Source of the DNA: Symbiodinium natans
Taxonomy: Eukaryota; Sar; Dinophyceae; Suessiales; Symbiodiniaceae
DNA length: 64,000 nucleotides
Assembly (NCBI GenBank): GCA_905221605.1
Contig: CAJNDS010000269.1
Span: 328,001-392,000, forward strand
Reading direction: 5' to 3'
Shown here piece after piece: positions 31,000 to 41,392 of this stretch. The notes beneath the pieces are model-generated. The model did not search any database. It was not told the origin of the DNA and was given only the letters and a program-made list of their open reading frames with translations. The position numbers and the translations under genes were made by a program. The first letter of the stretch is position 1. The number at the start of each line of letters is the position of its first letter.

Positions 31000-31190
31000 G
31001 CATTGCCGGTGCGCCAGGTGCCGCGACCGCACAATCGATGGAGAGCTTCTCTTGGGCCAAGGCAGGCGCATGCTGCATGTGAAGCCCTGCCACTCTTCGA
31101 GCGGCGGCAGCAGGTGTGGGACAAGATCAACCTGGGCAAGTCGGAGTGCTCCAGCCCGGTGTCGCCTCACGCCGCACAGGCGGGGCTTGG
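31000..31190 (+). CDS. Exon region with Cys cluster, frame partly uncertain
   Basis: After GTAG|G the frame reads HCRCARCRDRTIDGELLLGQ with a C-x-C-x2-C cluster. Further on another frame is more protein-like (ERRQQVWDKINLGKSEC), so a short intron probably lies between, near 31085-31110. No family is named. Confidence 0.4.
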
Positions 31191-31238
31191 GTCCGGCAGC
31201 TGCTGCTATCAGTGCCCGTTTTGTGCGCTCCCATGCAG

Positions 31239-31463
31239 GACGAGCCTGCGCAGCAGGAGGTGGGGTACCCGCCGCAGATGATGATCATGCAATCGGTTGA
31301 CGCAACCAGCACAGGACCGGGAATTTTATTGGGACCGAACGAGAGTGAACGGGAGTTGTGCTCTGCAAGGAGTGCCAATGCCTGGTTTTGTTCCACAAGT
31401 TGCGAAGTCCGCCCTCATTGGGCCGATTGTGAAGGCAACTGGCGGCCAGCTGGCGTGACAAAG
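31239..31463 (+). CDS. Exon, unknown protein
   Basis: A CCATGCAG acceptor, then DEPAQQEVGYPPQMMIMQSV, ending near RPAGVTK at AAG|GTTCAGGGTATAGGGTTTAG. The latter half has Cys/Trp residues (NAWFCSTSCEVRPHWADCEG). Its donor is again the first base of a telomere-like G-strand block. Confidence 0.5.
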
Positions 31464-31545
31464 GTTCAGGGTATAGGGTTTAGGGTATTCGGGTATTCGG
31501 GTATTAGGGGTTTAGGGCAAGGGGAGCCACATCAACACCATCAGT

Positions 31546-31855
31546 TATGGCAGTCGTCGTTGCCGCACTATCCGAACAGGCCAAAGGCTGCAAGGATTGC
31601 CGTTACGCAGTCGGTCGTTGCAGCATGTCGCTGCCATCAATGAAGCCACGCTTGCGAATGCTTTGGCTGAGGTGGGCAAGTACAACTGGTGGGGGCAGTG
31701 CAACCCCTCCAGTCGATGCAGCCGATGCAGCCGATGCAGCCCATGCAGCCCATGCAGCCCATGCAGCCGATGGTCATGATGATCCCAGCGTCCGTGCAGT
31801 TTCCCCAGGCTCTGAACGCAAGCCTCTGGTGTCAACCGCCTAAGAGCCCTCAACC
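31546..31855 (+). CDS. Exon region with Met-Gln-Pro repeat
   Basis: All three frames are open through (GATGCAGCC)n at about 31713-31770. The best reading is QPLQSMQPMQPMQPMQPMQP followed by VMMIPASVQFPQALNA and a TAA. An upstream piece in another frame (INEATLANALAEVGKYNWW) also looks coding. A small intron or frameshift between them is likely. The tract resembles prion-like linkers. Confidence 0.4.
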
Positions 31856-32035
31856 CCCCTAAACACCACCCCGAACCCTATACCCCCTAAACCCCCCCCG
31901 AAGGGCCTTGTGTGTACGAAAGGGGTCGGAATAATCGGGTATTTCCTTTGGTCCCTATATACACATACTGCATCCCTCTATCAACATGCTGTAAAAAGAA
32001 GGCCCACCCTCTAGTATGGCATGCCCTGGGGGCAG

Positions 32036-34632
32036 GGATACTACAACGCGCCCGAGATTTGCCACGCCTTTCATCCCAAAGCGGCCCAGCTTGGACACCT
32101 CTCCAGCGAGTCTTGGCCTGACACCGCCGTGGCGGTCGGGTATGAGGTAAAGAAGGGGCCCTGACAGGGCTTGTTAAGCTTTATGCCCCAAACCCTAAAC
32201 CCTAAACCCTAAACCCTAAACCCTAAACCCTAAACCCTAAACCCTAAACCCTAAACCCTAAACCCTAAACCCTAAACCCTAAGCCCTAAGCCCTAAGCCC
32301 AAAACCCTAAGCTGAGGAAGGCCGGACCTTCACAAAGACGAAGAGCAAGGGCCGCCTTTCCATCGTGTCCGAGAGCAGCCGCCGGCCTCACAACTTGCTC
32401 TCATCGCGCTTCATTACGGTTCAGGGTTTAGGGTTTAGGGTTTAGGGTTTAGGGTTTAGGGTTTAGGGTTTAGGGTTTAGGGTTTAGGGTTTAGGGTTTA
32501 GGGTTTAGGGTTTCGGGTCCAGGGTGTAGGGTCTTATCCTGTAGGGAACCCACCACATTGTTGGTTCTTCTCTCCCGATCTCTTGTCGAGCTAAGGGATG
32601 CACCAGTCTGGTGTCGAGCGCTACTGCCTACGCTTCACGGGTGGAGAGCTCAGCAACGCCGACGGCGTGGGCATCGTGTTCTCGTCGCAACTTCCGTGCC
32701 CGCAGAACATTCAGACGCTTGGTGCGGCCTAATGGTACATAACAAGCCTCGGTGGTACTCGACCTCCCAAGTCTTATTTAACCTTTAGCCGAAGTAGTTG
32801 TTCTCCCCATCTTCTGCCTCTTCTCGGAGCCTGCGCATGCCTGCGCCGAGGAGGATCGTCTCCGTCTTTGCCAACAGGACGGGCCGGATCTGCATGCGCC
32901 CCTTGGCCCGCATCAGAGAGCAGCACACGCTGTCTCCATGGAGTCCCCTCGCGTGAGCCAAGTCGAGAAGTCGAGGTGCGGACGCCGATGTGGAGAGGTC
33001 CCACGTGAGCATCAAGGCCCTGGAGTTGGGAGACTGGCTGGAGGTGACCTGCGACTTCGACCGTCGCAAGGCAAGCCCGCGTCCAGCAGCAAATCGAGCA
33101 GCAAAAAAACCAACGTCGTTGTGGCGGGTTAGGTTAGGGTTTAGGGGTTCAGGTTTTGGGTTGAGGGCTGCTAGCCTTCTAGGCGGTGCATAGGATTTAG
33201 GATTTACCCCCCCCCCACCCCCCTCTCCCCCCACCCCCACCCCCAAGCCCCCCCCCACACCCGCACCCCCAAGGGCTTTTGGATTAGGGTTCAGGGTTTA
33301 GGATGATGTATCCTGCAACACTCCTGCAACGCTCCTGCAATAATGCATGAAAGATATGAAAAAACCTAAGATCGTTGCCTTTCATAGACGGTGACCTCGC
33401 AAACCAAGCATCTCGACAGGTCACGTTCACGGTGTGGCCGACCGACGGTGACGCATCGACCGCCACGGTTCCTTGGACGCCCTGGCCCGGAGCACAAGAA
33501 ACCTTCCCCGATGATCTTTTTCCGAAGCACTTGCTGGGCATGTGATGAGCACGGCATCCCTACTGCTAACTACGTGGGAACATCCCATCTCTGCTCAGGT
33601 GGACTTCTCGGGTGGTGCAGAGAGGCCACTCAGCCTGGTATGGGTGCGTCTAGTGGGCGCGTGTGCTTGTTCAGGAGTTGTGACAGCTTCTTCCCCTGTC
33701 TAACTTCAGTCATTCAGTTGCTTCGCTTCAGTACTGCACTCGCAAGTTTGATCGCTTCCACCTGTGGACTAGGACAGTCCACAAGTCAGCGGCGAGAAAG
33801 CGAGAAAGCGAGCGAGCGAGAGAGAGACAGAGAGACAGAGAGAGAGAGAGAGAGAGACGAAAATGAAGAAGAAGAGCTCGGAGCTTTCGCGAAGGTTTCG
33901 GCGCTTGAGCGCCAAGATCCCTCAGTGTGCGTGCGGGTACCTGGCAGTCGTCATGAAGCACCCGGGACTAAGCGTCTCCTTTGATTGATCTGAGCCTTCT
34001 GATTTTGACACGCGCGTGTCTCGATTTCTTTGATGGCCTCGGTCGTCAAGATGTTTTTGTGCCAGAAGGCCATGGGCGGAGCGGAAGCTGTGAAGCTCGA
34101 ACAGCGAATTATGCTGCTATATTACTCTATTGCCAGATGGTACTAACTGTAAGTACTTCGGGTTTAAGTAGTATGAGACAGCAGCTGCAGTGTCTCCCCA
34201 TAAACCCTAAACCCTAAACCCTCAACCCCCAAACCCCCAAAACCCTAAACCCTAAACCCTAAACCCTAAACCCTAAGCCCTAAGCCCTAAACCCTAAACC
34301 TGAACCCTAAGCCCTAAACCCCGAACCCTCTACACCCATCTCCAATCTCCAATCGGGCAGAATTCCGTATCAATGTTGATTTCAGGCCCCGCCCGGACCC
34401 TGGCGAGGCGACTCGCCTTCGTGGCGGCACTAAGGGGGAGGTACGGATGTTTATAGGGTTTGGGGCTTAGGGTTTAGGGTTTAGGTTTTAGGGTTTAGGG
34501 CAACCCTTACAGCCAGAGCTTCCTTGGGAAGCCTCCTCCTCAGAAGCCTCCGCGAAAGCAGTTGGCCATTTGTCCTTGAGCTGGACGGTCGCAGAGAATG
34601 CAAGCCCCGCTCGGCTTTATCTCCACTTGTGA
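32036..34632 (+). CDS. Multi-exon gene, unknown beta-rich protein
   Basis: Probable exons: 32036-32139 (GYYNAPEICHAFHPKAAQLG), 32313-32418 (GRTFTKTKSKGRLSIVSESS), 32596-32721 (GVERYCLRFTGGELSNADG), 32851-32950 (RIVSVFANRTGRICMRPLAR), 32976-33070 (IKALELGDWLEVTCDFDRRK), 33420-33497 (VTFTVWPTDGDASTATVPW), 33599-33637 (VDFSGGAERPLSL), 33926-33988 (CGYLAVVMKHPGLSVSFD). The joins 33070/33420 (GC-AG), 33497/33599 (GA-AG) and 33637/33926 (GT-AG) are all phase 0. The alternating hydrophobic pattern with GDWLEV...VTFTV suggests a beta-sandwich such as a SPRY-like or lectin-like fold; this is a guess. TGA at 33986-33988 may end the gene. The exons at 34386-34440 and 34513-34632 (SWTVAENASPARLYLHL, then TGA) may be an alternative end or another gene. 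Confidence 0.5.
32180..32530. repeat. CCCTAAA block, exon, TTTAGGG block
   Basis: About fifteen C-strand units (32185-32310) precede the exon ending at 32418. About fourteen G-strand units (32419-32525) follow at once, starting with the donor GTTCAGGG. It is the clearest example of an exon bracketed by opposite repeat orientations. Confidence 0.95.
33797..33857. repeat. (GA)n-rich microsatellite
   Basis: GAGAAAGCGAGCGAGAGAGAGACAGAGAGA... simple sequence within the intron before 33926. Confidence 0.9.
34201..34505. repeat. CCCTAAA/CCCTAAG block, small exon, TTTAGGG block
   Basis: C-strand units at 34201-34330. A 55-bp possible exon at 34386-34440 (TTTCAG acceptor, GAG|GTACGG donor; PRPDPGEATRLRGGTKGE in one frame, PARTLARRLAFVAALRG in another). 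G-strand units at 34455-34500. Confidence 0.6.
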
Positions 34633-35460
34633 GTTCTCGCACTCCTTTGAGGCCTCTTATAGCGGCTTACAGTGCCTGCTGACGACGTAATCCTTCGCCA
34701 GGATGCAATCGGATCAACGACACAGAAGTCAGGCTTCTCATGTCTGCAGGTGAACTGGTGCGAGTGCGAGAAGCTACGGTTTTTGTCCTTATAGTCACAA
34801 GGCGTACAATTTCGGCACCTAGTGTAGCGTAGCACAGGTTTCCGGACAGCCCTCGTGGGCTCGTACCGGGAACGCCCCAAGATATGGCAGGTGCTCAGGC
34901 ACCGATTTTCAGGCATGCACAGGCTCTCTATGTAGCATGTGTTCGATCTTTGCCTTCTGGTAGCCACTGCTGTGCGCCTTTCTCAAAGAAAGGTCGCTGG
35001 AGCACTAGGTGTAGGTGACCAATCCGCTTCCAGCGCCACAAGCGACTGGGAGCGCAGAGCATTCTGCTCTATACCCCTTCAGACGCCAGACATGATGCCA
35101 AAAGTTCGCTTTCAAGAGCGCGTCAGTGAGCCCCACGCTTGAGCCACCAACAAAGTCAAAGCTGCAAAGAAGATCTCCTGAGGAGCCGATGCCTGGGGTG
35201 CTGGTTTTTCAGCTACTGGGGGCTGGCCTATGCACCAGGACCCTCACCAGCCGTCTGAACTTACTTGGGCCTTGAAGAACCTGTGCGTCACGAAGGGTTT
35301 TGGGTCCCTGTGCTTGCCCTCAACCCTAAACCGTAAACCGGTACATGTCGAGTCTCGCATCAGATGGTGCAAAAGCTGTCAATGTAATAGCATGAGGATC
35401 TGGGCTGAAACCGAGCATTACATCTCGCAAGCAGAGGACTGACCCTAAACCCTGCAATCA
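34633..35460. other. No gene called
   Basis: A Cys-rich minus-strand frame (34617-34967, RYTRCRNCTPCDYKDKN) and plus-strand frames at 34939-35142 and 35230-35442 are open, but none has splice context or family resemblance strong enough to call. Confidence 0.35.
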
Positions 35461-35574
35461 TCTATACTGGTATAAGAACCTAATAAAGAATATATTTTTT
35501 TGCTATTATAATATACTGTAGTATCAACAAATCAGAATTTCATAGCATCATAATGTCCAAGTATCAAAATATAG

Positions 35575-35885
35575 AAATATCAAAATATCAAAAGACAAAA
35601 ATACCGAAATATCAAAATCATAATATCATAATATCATAATATCATAATATCATAATATCATAATATCATAATATCATAATATCATAATATCATAATATCA
35701 TAATATCAGAATATCAGAATATCAGAATATCATAATATCATAATATCATAATATCATAATATCATAATATCATAATATCATAACATCACAATATCATACT
35801 ATCTTACTGTCATAATATCACAGTATCAAAATATCAGAATGTCATAATTTCATAATTTCATAGTATCATAATATCAAACAATCAT
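35575..35885. repeat. (ATAATATC)n microsatellite
   Basis: About thirty units of ATAATATC with single-base variants (AGAATATC, ATACTATC, ATAATTTC), flanked by AT-rich DNA from 35460. Confidence 0.95.
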
Positions 35886-36069
35886 ACAAGAATTTAAAGA
35901 ACCCAACCCCAACGCAAGGCCAATGGACCCCCATGATGGGAGTAGAATGTGACGGCAGGAGAAGAGCTTGCCTATGCCAGTGCGGCATGACGGCACGGGC
36001 CTCTAGCACACCTGTAGCAGTGCACATGCAGGCTTCGCTTTGGAATGAAGTCGGCTTAGCAGCAGCTCT

Positions 36070-36205
36070 CTGCCAACCCAGACATAGGTTGCCTCGATGT
36101 CTCGCAGATCTTTCCCGAGCTGCTCGGCCACCTGACAGCGGATCTGCCGGCATGCTTGTTGGATTCGTCTCCTTCGCGCGTGTGCCCCGCACCGCACCCT
36201 GTGCT
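36070..36205 (-). CDS. Candidate helical exon, minus strand
   Basis: On the minus strand the frame reads QQACRQIRCQVAEQLGKDLR then DIEATYVWVGREL, with heptad-like spacing of hydrophobics. The plus strand is also open (35933-36373) but less natural. Exon limits are not defined. Confidence 0.35.
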
Positions 36206-36289
36206 GCATGCTGCATCGCAACTTCTGACAGGCAGCACGGCCGGCCTTTACCCAGCTCGGCTTCCAGGCGGGAAGAACGAGCTGCGGTT

Positions 36290-36560
36290 AACCCTTGTCG
36301 TATTTTTTATTGTAAAAGTATATTACATATGATAATATCAGTAGACTCATATATCAATATATTCATACATTAGTATACTATATTCTTACATTCTTATATA
36401 AATATATTCTTATACTATTCTACTGTCATGTTAATATATTATCATATAAATAGAATATTGCATTATTGTACTCTTCTACTCTTAGAGAATTATCGTAAAA
36501 GGTTTCGATATCAGTATACAAATTTTTTCATACTATATGTCCTCGCTACCAATGACCTGC
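36290..36560. other. AT-rich spacer
   Basis: A/T-rich with ATATATCAATATATTCATACA-like sequence and no coding character. Confidence 0.6.
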
Positions 36561-36710
36561 GATCTCTCATAGTCTCACACATGCCTACACCGTTTGGGGG
36601 GTCTACCCCCACAGATGTATTCATTCCATGTAGCATCACGGTTTGCAGGATAGCCAAAAGGGGCTCATCACTTAGATTCAGTCATATTCGTTTTCTGGGA
36701 GCATGCACAG

Positions 36711-36962
36711 GACATCCGACTACGCCACGCCTTCCGCACCAAGAACTTTGTGGGTCGCGAGGAGGCCAATGACGGGAGAGAATCCTGACGACTATGGAAA
36801 CCCACTACAGCATATTGCGGCCGCTGTGATGCCACGGCACAAGTGGGATCCACATGTCGAGATATGCCCAAAATGTAACGTGCCTGACTTTGTTCTTGGC
36901 CAGGTGTTTGCGCGGCACGTGGACAAGTACGCCGTCACGCTCAACGTGTTGTGCTCGGAAAG
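36711..36962 (+). CDS. Exon with CPKC motif, unknown protein
   Basis: A GCATGCACAG acceptor opens a frame that continues to AAAG|GTTAGC or to a TGA at 36991-36993. It reads PDDYGNPLQHIAAAVMPRHK, then EICPKCNVPDFVLGQVFARH and VDKYAVTLNVLCSER. CPKC with later His/Cys could bind zinc. The first ~70 bases are also open in another frame (RLRHAFRTKNFVGREEAN) that looks equally natural, so a frameshift or tiny intron near 36780 is possible. Confidence 0.5.
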
Positions 36963-37009
36963 GTTAGCGTTTGTCCGTGTCCGAGAGGGCTGAGCTGTAT
37001 CTGTCACCG

Positions 37010-37425
37010 GCCAGTGAAACCCTAGACCCCCTCACTCTGCCCCCGCGCCAATCTCCCCTGAAACCCTAATTCCAATCGCCGTAACCTTAAACCCCCTATG
37101 CTCCCACTCTCATCTCTCCTGAAGCCCGCAACCCTGATCGCCGTAACCCTAAACCCTAAACCTCAAACCCTCACCCCTGTCTCGAATCTCCCCTGAAATC
37201 CGAAACCTCTAGCACCCTACACCCTACACCCTACACCCTACACCCTACACCCTACACCCTAAACCCTAAACCCTAAACCCTAAACCCTAAACCCTAAACC
37301 CTAAACCCTAAACCCTAAACCCTGAACCCTGAACCCTGAACCTTGAACCTTGAAACCCTAAACCCTAACCCCTAAACCCTAAACCCTAAACCTTAAAACC
37401 CTAAACCCTAAACCCTAACCCCCAG
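37010..37425. repeat. CCCTAAA block with CCCTACA and CCCTGAA variants
   Basis: From about 37195 a run of CCCTACA (eight units) passes into CCCTAAA (about ten), then CCCTGAA and CCTTGAA, then CCCTAAA again. It ends at CCCCCAG, the acceptor of the next exon. Confidence 0.9.
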
Positions 37426-37730
37426 GTGTGCTTGCGGCGGACAGCCGGCTTGCAGGGATCCAGGCCATGCCATGCTGCTTTTTCGGTTTCAGCCTTCCAC
37501 AACCTCACTCTTTTGGTGGGTTTAGGGTTTAGGGTTTAGGGTTTAGGGTTTAGGGTTTAGGGTTTAGGGTTTAGGGTGCCAATATAGGCAGTTTACTAAA
37601 GGAAGTCGATTCTGGAAGGGGCGGAGCATCACTTGGCTCTTGATGGCCTTTGCCGGCGCAGGGTCTTCTTCTTCGGCTCGCAAGATGCGACGGAACCGGC
37701 CTACTGCCATGAGCACCAGGCCACCTTCGG
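37426..37730 (+). CDS. Two exons with telomeric donors, unknown protein
   Basis: Exon 37426-37519 (VCLRRTAGLQGSRPCHAAFS, then VSAFHNLTLLVG) ends at TGG|GTTTAGGG. Exon 37662-37730 (VFFFGSQDATEPAYCHEHQA, then TF) begins after GGCGCAG and ends at CGG|GTTTAGGG. In both, the first intron base is the first G of a perfect TTTAGGG array. No family is recognised. Confidence 0.5.
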
Positions 37731-37759
37731 GTTTAGGGTTTAGGGTTTAGGGTTTAGGG

Positions 37760-38335
37760 TTATACCCGAGTCATCCCTTTATCGTTCGGACAGCGTGGCA
37801 CCGACTGCCATCGGCCTGCCATCGGCCTGCCATCGGCCTGCCATCGGCCTGCCATCGGCCTGCCATCGGCCTGCCATCGGCCCTCCCCGTGGCCGCCGCG
37901 CGCGCAACCATGCTGCTGCATTGGCTGTTGAGGGGCTGCTTTTTTGTGCTGTGGGATTGCTCTTTCTTGGGCTAGGTTCAGAAGATGATCCGCGAGACAA
38001 GTTGTCGAAGCGTGTTTGGGGTGAGGGAAGGAACGCGATCGGGGCGATGCAGCGTGGGCTATTCCAATACCGACATGGTCGGACCCCCCTTCAGTTTTTT
38101 TGCGCTTGGTTTCGGGGGGGTCCTCTTCCATTTTGCACACAGGGGGCGGAATGCCAGTCATGCTCGGCCACCATGACTCAAACTTGGAGCGGTCTCCCTT
38201 TGGGAGGTTGGGAAGGTAGTGGGGTGCTGTCGCATATGGTGCGAGGTACGGGGAGGGGGCGTTTTGTTGGGGTTTGGGTCCGAGACCCTTCTCGTGCCCC
38301 ACTCCGTTCTTTTCTTTCGCTTTTTTGGGGGCCAC
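37760..38335 (-). CDS. Candidate low-complexity protein, minus strand
   Basis: A 191-codon frame starting at an unusual GTG, reading APKKAKEKNGVGHEKGLGPK and later KFESWWPSMTGIPPPVCKME, then passing through the 11-bp minisatellite to a stop at 37760. It is Lys/Pro-rich and of uneven quality. It could be a real exon plus run-through of repeats. Confidence 0.3.
   Translation of the reverse strand: MAPKKAKEKNGVGHEKGLGPKPQQNAPSPYLAPYATAPHYLPNLPKGDRSKFESWWPSMTGIPPPVCKMEEDPPETKRKKTEGGSDHVGIGIAHAASPRSRSFPHPKHASTTCLADHLLNLAQERAIPQHKKAAPQQPMQQHGCARGGHGEGRWQADGRPMAGRWQADGRPMAGRWQSVPRCPNDKGMTRV
37804..37884. repeat. 11-bp minisatellite (CCATCGGCCTG)
   Basis: Seven near-perfect copies. On the minus strand it translates to repeats of ADGRPMAGRWQ. 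Confidence 0.95.
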
Positions 38336-38456
38336 GTGCCAACCCCGGGAACGCCGCTTTCCCGATACGGAGGGCTCTTTATCTTGTAACGCCTGGAGCG
38401 CCCAACACGGAGTTTGGGCAAGTTGGTTGGATTGGTGTAGCGACTACATCCAGGGC

Positions 38457-38503
38457 AAGCTTCTTCTTCTTCTTCTCCTCCTTCTTCTTCTTCTTCTTCT
38501 TCT
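38457..38503. repeat. (CTT)n microsatellite
   Basis: Simple CTTCTT tract. Confidence 0.9.
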
Positions 38504-38603
38504 AGTTCCAGCATACGCTACCAGTACGCAACATATCACCATTCTCCCTCTTTCCCAGGAATTGTGCAGTTGTGCTGGAGCGTGGCATCATAAGCCCTTG
38601 CAG

Positions 38604-38675
38604 GTGGGATTGGCTGTCATCCACTCGTCCAAGGTACCTGATGCTCTGAATTTCCTGTCAGCGCTCGCTGCGGGG
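38604..38675 (+). CDS. 24-codon exon, unknown protein
   Basis: CTTGCAG acceptor and GGGG|GTATGT donor enclose exactly 24 codons: VGLAVIHSSKVPDALNFLSA then LAAG. Both splice motifs are canonical. Confidence 0.5.
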
Positions 38676-38820
38676 GTATGTATGCTGTTGTAGCTGATGT
38701 GGCGCATGTGGAGCGCCATGTGGCCAGAACATGCCAACAGCTTGCAGCCGTACTAGGTGCCGCACGGACCATCCCTAATTGCACTCAATTGCACGGGATT
38801 CCTTGCTTCAGCTGCTTCAG

Positions 38821-39084
38821 CGTATTGCTCGCGGCCAGGAGTGGCATCAAACTGAGAAGCTGTTCATGGGTGAGCGGGGCTCTTTGATCATGTGGTACGA
38901 GATGGGTTAGAACTGTCAGCAGCAAGTCCCGGGTGCTGCCGTGTTAGCCACAGCGAAACCCAGTGCCCGAATTGCACCTTGGTGGCTGCGGCAAGATTCC
39001 GCACAGCTGCCGCGTCTGGCCATTCTGGCGTATCCTGCTGTACAGCACATTCCGCGCTCGGATCCCAGCAGCAAAGGAGGGCGG
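38821..39084 (+). CDS. Exons resembling the hAT transposase C-terminus
   Basis: Exon 38821-38905 (RIARGQEWHQTEKLFMGERG) follows CTTCAG and ends at GATG|GGTTAG. Exon 38920 to about 39084 follows TGTCAG and reads PSARIAPWWLRQDSAQLPRL, then AILAYPAVQHIP and SDPSSK. The order W-W, then (F/L)P-x-LA-x-LA, then IP, then S-S is the pattern of the hAT dimerisation domain, where the family usually continues ERVFS. Here that end is missing or in another exon. It could be a decayed transposon or a domesticated domain. Resemblance is by eye only. Confidence 0.4.
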
Positions 39085-40143
39085 TGCCGAATCCCTAAAC
39101 CCGAAACCCTGAGCCCAAAACCCGAAACCCTAAACCCCAGAAGTATCCTTCAACGAACTCCTTACCTTGCGCAGGCCTCCCTCGTCCGGTCCGCAGGCGA
39201 AGTCTGCGAAGGGCGAGGTGGGGAGTGACATTTTAGGTTGAGGGGTGGGTCCCTCTTAATTCTTCACTGAGCCACGATGAGCACACCAATGAAGGTGGGT
39301 TCCACTTTGCTGAGTACGGGTCCTTTTTTTTGGGAGCTGGTACCTGTCATGTCATAGCGCAGGCTGTTTGCTTTAGGGCAACCCCTCCCCCCCAAAAAAA
39401 TTGAAGGGACGCACCATGTCCTAGAACACCCATGTCACGCGGCCAGGACTTAGGCGTTCGCGACAAGCTGGGCCAAGACGCTTCTGCCTACGTCCCTGTC
39501 TCAGTCTGAGTCTTGCATTTTTTATTTTGATTATTCTTATTCTTCTTCTTATTATTCTTGTTCTTATTATTAATGCCATTCTTCTTCTTATGATTATGAT
39601 GATGATGATGATTAGTATTAGGGATGAGACACTGAAAACACTGATAAGCCATACTGCAGACCGCCCCCAAAACGTTCGGCTTGAGTTTGTGTAGGATACG
39701 GGGAATCTACATTCCAGGCCGCTCTAAAAACCTAAACCCTAAACCCTAAACACTAATCCCTAAACCCTAGACCTTGAAGTTCTTTTGGACACCTGTAAGG
39801 CCAAAGCATGGGCATTTGTAGTTCTTGGCCCTGAGCCCTAAACCCGGCACCCTAAACCTCAAACCCTGCACATGAAGGGTTTTTGGGTTCTGGGGTTTAG
39901 GGTTGAGGGTAAAAACACCCTAAACCCCTGAACTGCATGAAAGGCTGCTGGTGATGAGCACTTGGTGCTTCCTCCGAATGCGCTTCAGGTGGGGACCTCT
40001 TGGTTCGCATGAGGTTATAGGGATTGAGGGGTTTAGGGTTTAGGGGTTTAGGGGTTTAGGGGTTTAGGGGTTTAGGGTTTAGGGGTTTAGGGTTTAGGGT
40101 TTAGGGGTTTAGGGGTTTCGGGTAACAGGGGTTGAGGGTTCAG
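39085..40143. other. Telomeric fragments and spacer
   Basis: C-strand fragments at 39090-39140 and 39725-39770. An AT-rich (TTCTTATTATT) stretch at 39515-39620. G-strand TTTAGGGG units (8-mer variant) at 40030-40130. No convincing exon. Confidence 0.6.
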
Positions 40144-40201
40144 GATCCCAAAAAGCGCCCAAGCTACGCTAGTCCTTCTTCTACCAAAGCCTCCAAGAAG
40201 G
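40144..40201 (+). CDS. Short basic exon
   Basis: GGTTCAG acceptor, then DPKKRPSYASPSSTKASKK, then AAGG|GTACAG. Lys/Ser-rich. The acceptor is the end of a G-strand block (TTGAGGGTTCAG). Confidence 0.45.
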
Positions 40202-40377
40202 GTACAGCCCTGGCTTCGCCCTAAACCCTAAACCCTAAACCCTAAACCCTAAACCCTAAACCCTAAACCCTAAACCCTAAACCCTAAACCCTAAACCCTA
40301 AACCCTAAACCCTAAACCCTAAACCCTAAACCTAAACCCTAAACCCTAAACCCTAAACCCTAAACCCTCAACCCCAG
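40202..40377. repeat. CCCTAAA array forming most of an intron
   Basis: The intron between the exons at 40144 and 40378 consists almost entirely of about 21 CCCTAAA units, ending CCCTCAACCCCAG. The acceptor is thus two substitutions from the repeat. Confidence 0.9.
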
Positions 40378-40488
40378 GTCATTCTTGCAGGTCAAGCAGC
40401 CGAAGCCCGGGATTTGAAGCCCTGCGAAGATGCCTGCCACCCCAAGCCCAAGCATGTAGAGCTGGTACGCAGCTCAGGAGAAGAGTAG
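40378..40488 (+). CDS. Terminal exon, unknown protein
   Basis: After AACCCCAG the frame reads VILAGQAAEARDLKPCEDAC, then HPKPKHVELVRSSGEE, and ends at TAG (40486-40488). The intron upstream is pure telomeric repeat. Confidence 0.5.
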   Translation, partial: VILAGQAAEARDLKPCEDACHPKPKHVELVRSSGEE

Positions 40489-41224
40489 GTAGGCTTTCTC
40501 CTTTTCGGGGTATAAGAATCTCTACATTTTAGTTTTTTTCAAACATACTTCATACTGGACAACCAACCAAGACAGGGATTTCGAGACCCTGCACCACGGA
40601 CAGGCCTGCCGGCTATGAGCACGGCGTGGGCCAAGTGCCCCACCCAGTCCACCGCACGTGGTGGTTTTGTGGTTGGTGGCGGTTGTAGCTGTGGTTGTGG
40701 TCGTGTTGCTGACTCCTACAGGTTTCCATGCTTGCGCGGCATCAGCATGCTTCAGCGTGACTGCGTGTGGCGTTTGCTGAGGTCGGAGATGACCTGACGA
40801 TCCAGCAGATCCGACTGCTTTTGCGTTGTTCTCCGCCCGCACGGCAGGGCTGTTGTTTCACTCGATACCAGGTTAGTGGGCTGAAATCTGCCAGAATGTG
40901 CATTGGCTTCAATCAGGAAAGCGGTAAATAGCAGACAGTCGGAAGTGTTTGCCTCGTGCCGTGCCCTCACTAAGGACCTCCCTAAACTTTAAACCCTAAG
41001 TCGTTAAAAACCCTAAGCCCTGAACCCTAAGCCCTGAACCTTAAACCCTAACAAATGAGACCAACAACAGAACCACCTGTAAACGAGCCTCCGTCCCCCG
41101 AAGGCTTGTCCTCAAGGAGTTCATGGGTATCTCTTAAGTAGGGTTAGAGGTTGGGGAGTACCAGCTGTACTTGGCTATAACCCTTTTTTAGGGTTTTTCT
41201 CCCCATTGAGAATGGGTAGAAGAA

Positions 41225-41318
41225 GCCTAAACCCTGAACCCTGAACCCTGAACCCTGAACCCTGAACCCTAAACCCTAAACCCTAAACCCTAAACCCTAA
41301 ACCCTAAGCCTAAACGAG
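41225..41318. repeat. CCCTGAA/CCCTAAA block before an exon
   Basis: Six CCCTGAA-type and six CCCTAAA units end shortly before the AACGAG acceptor. Confidence 0.9.
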
Positions 41319-41392
41319 GGGGGATAACTGCGATGCCGACTCTGTGAGCATTCGTGCCGCCCCGCAGCACTTCTTGTTCACGGAGAGCCAAG
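41319..41392 (+). CDS. Exon, unknown protein (possible 5' part of the kinase gene)
   Basis: Frame DNCDADSVSIRAAPQHFLFT, then ESQ, ending at AAG|GTGTAGGGTTTAGGG. C-strand repeats lie before and G-strand repeats after (41393-41466). Position and strand suit an upstream exon of the kinase-phosphatase gene. Confidence 0.45.

Noticed and set aside
35575-35885. CRISPR-like array
   Set aside because: Contiguous 8-bp units with no spacers; a plain microsatellite.
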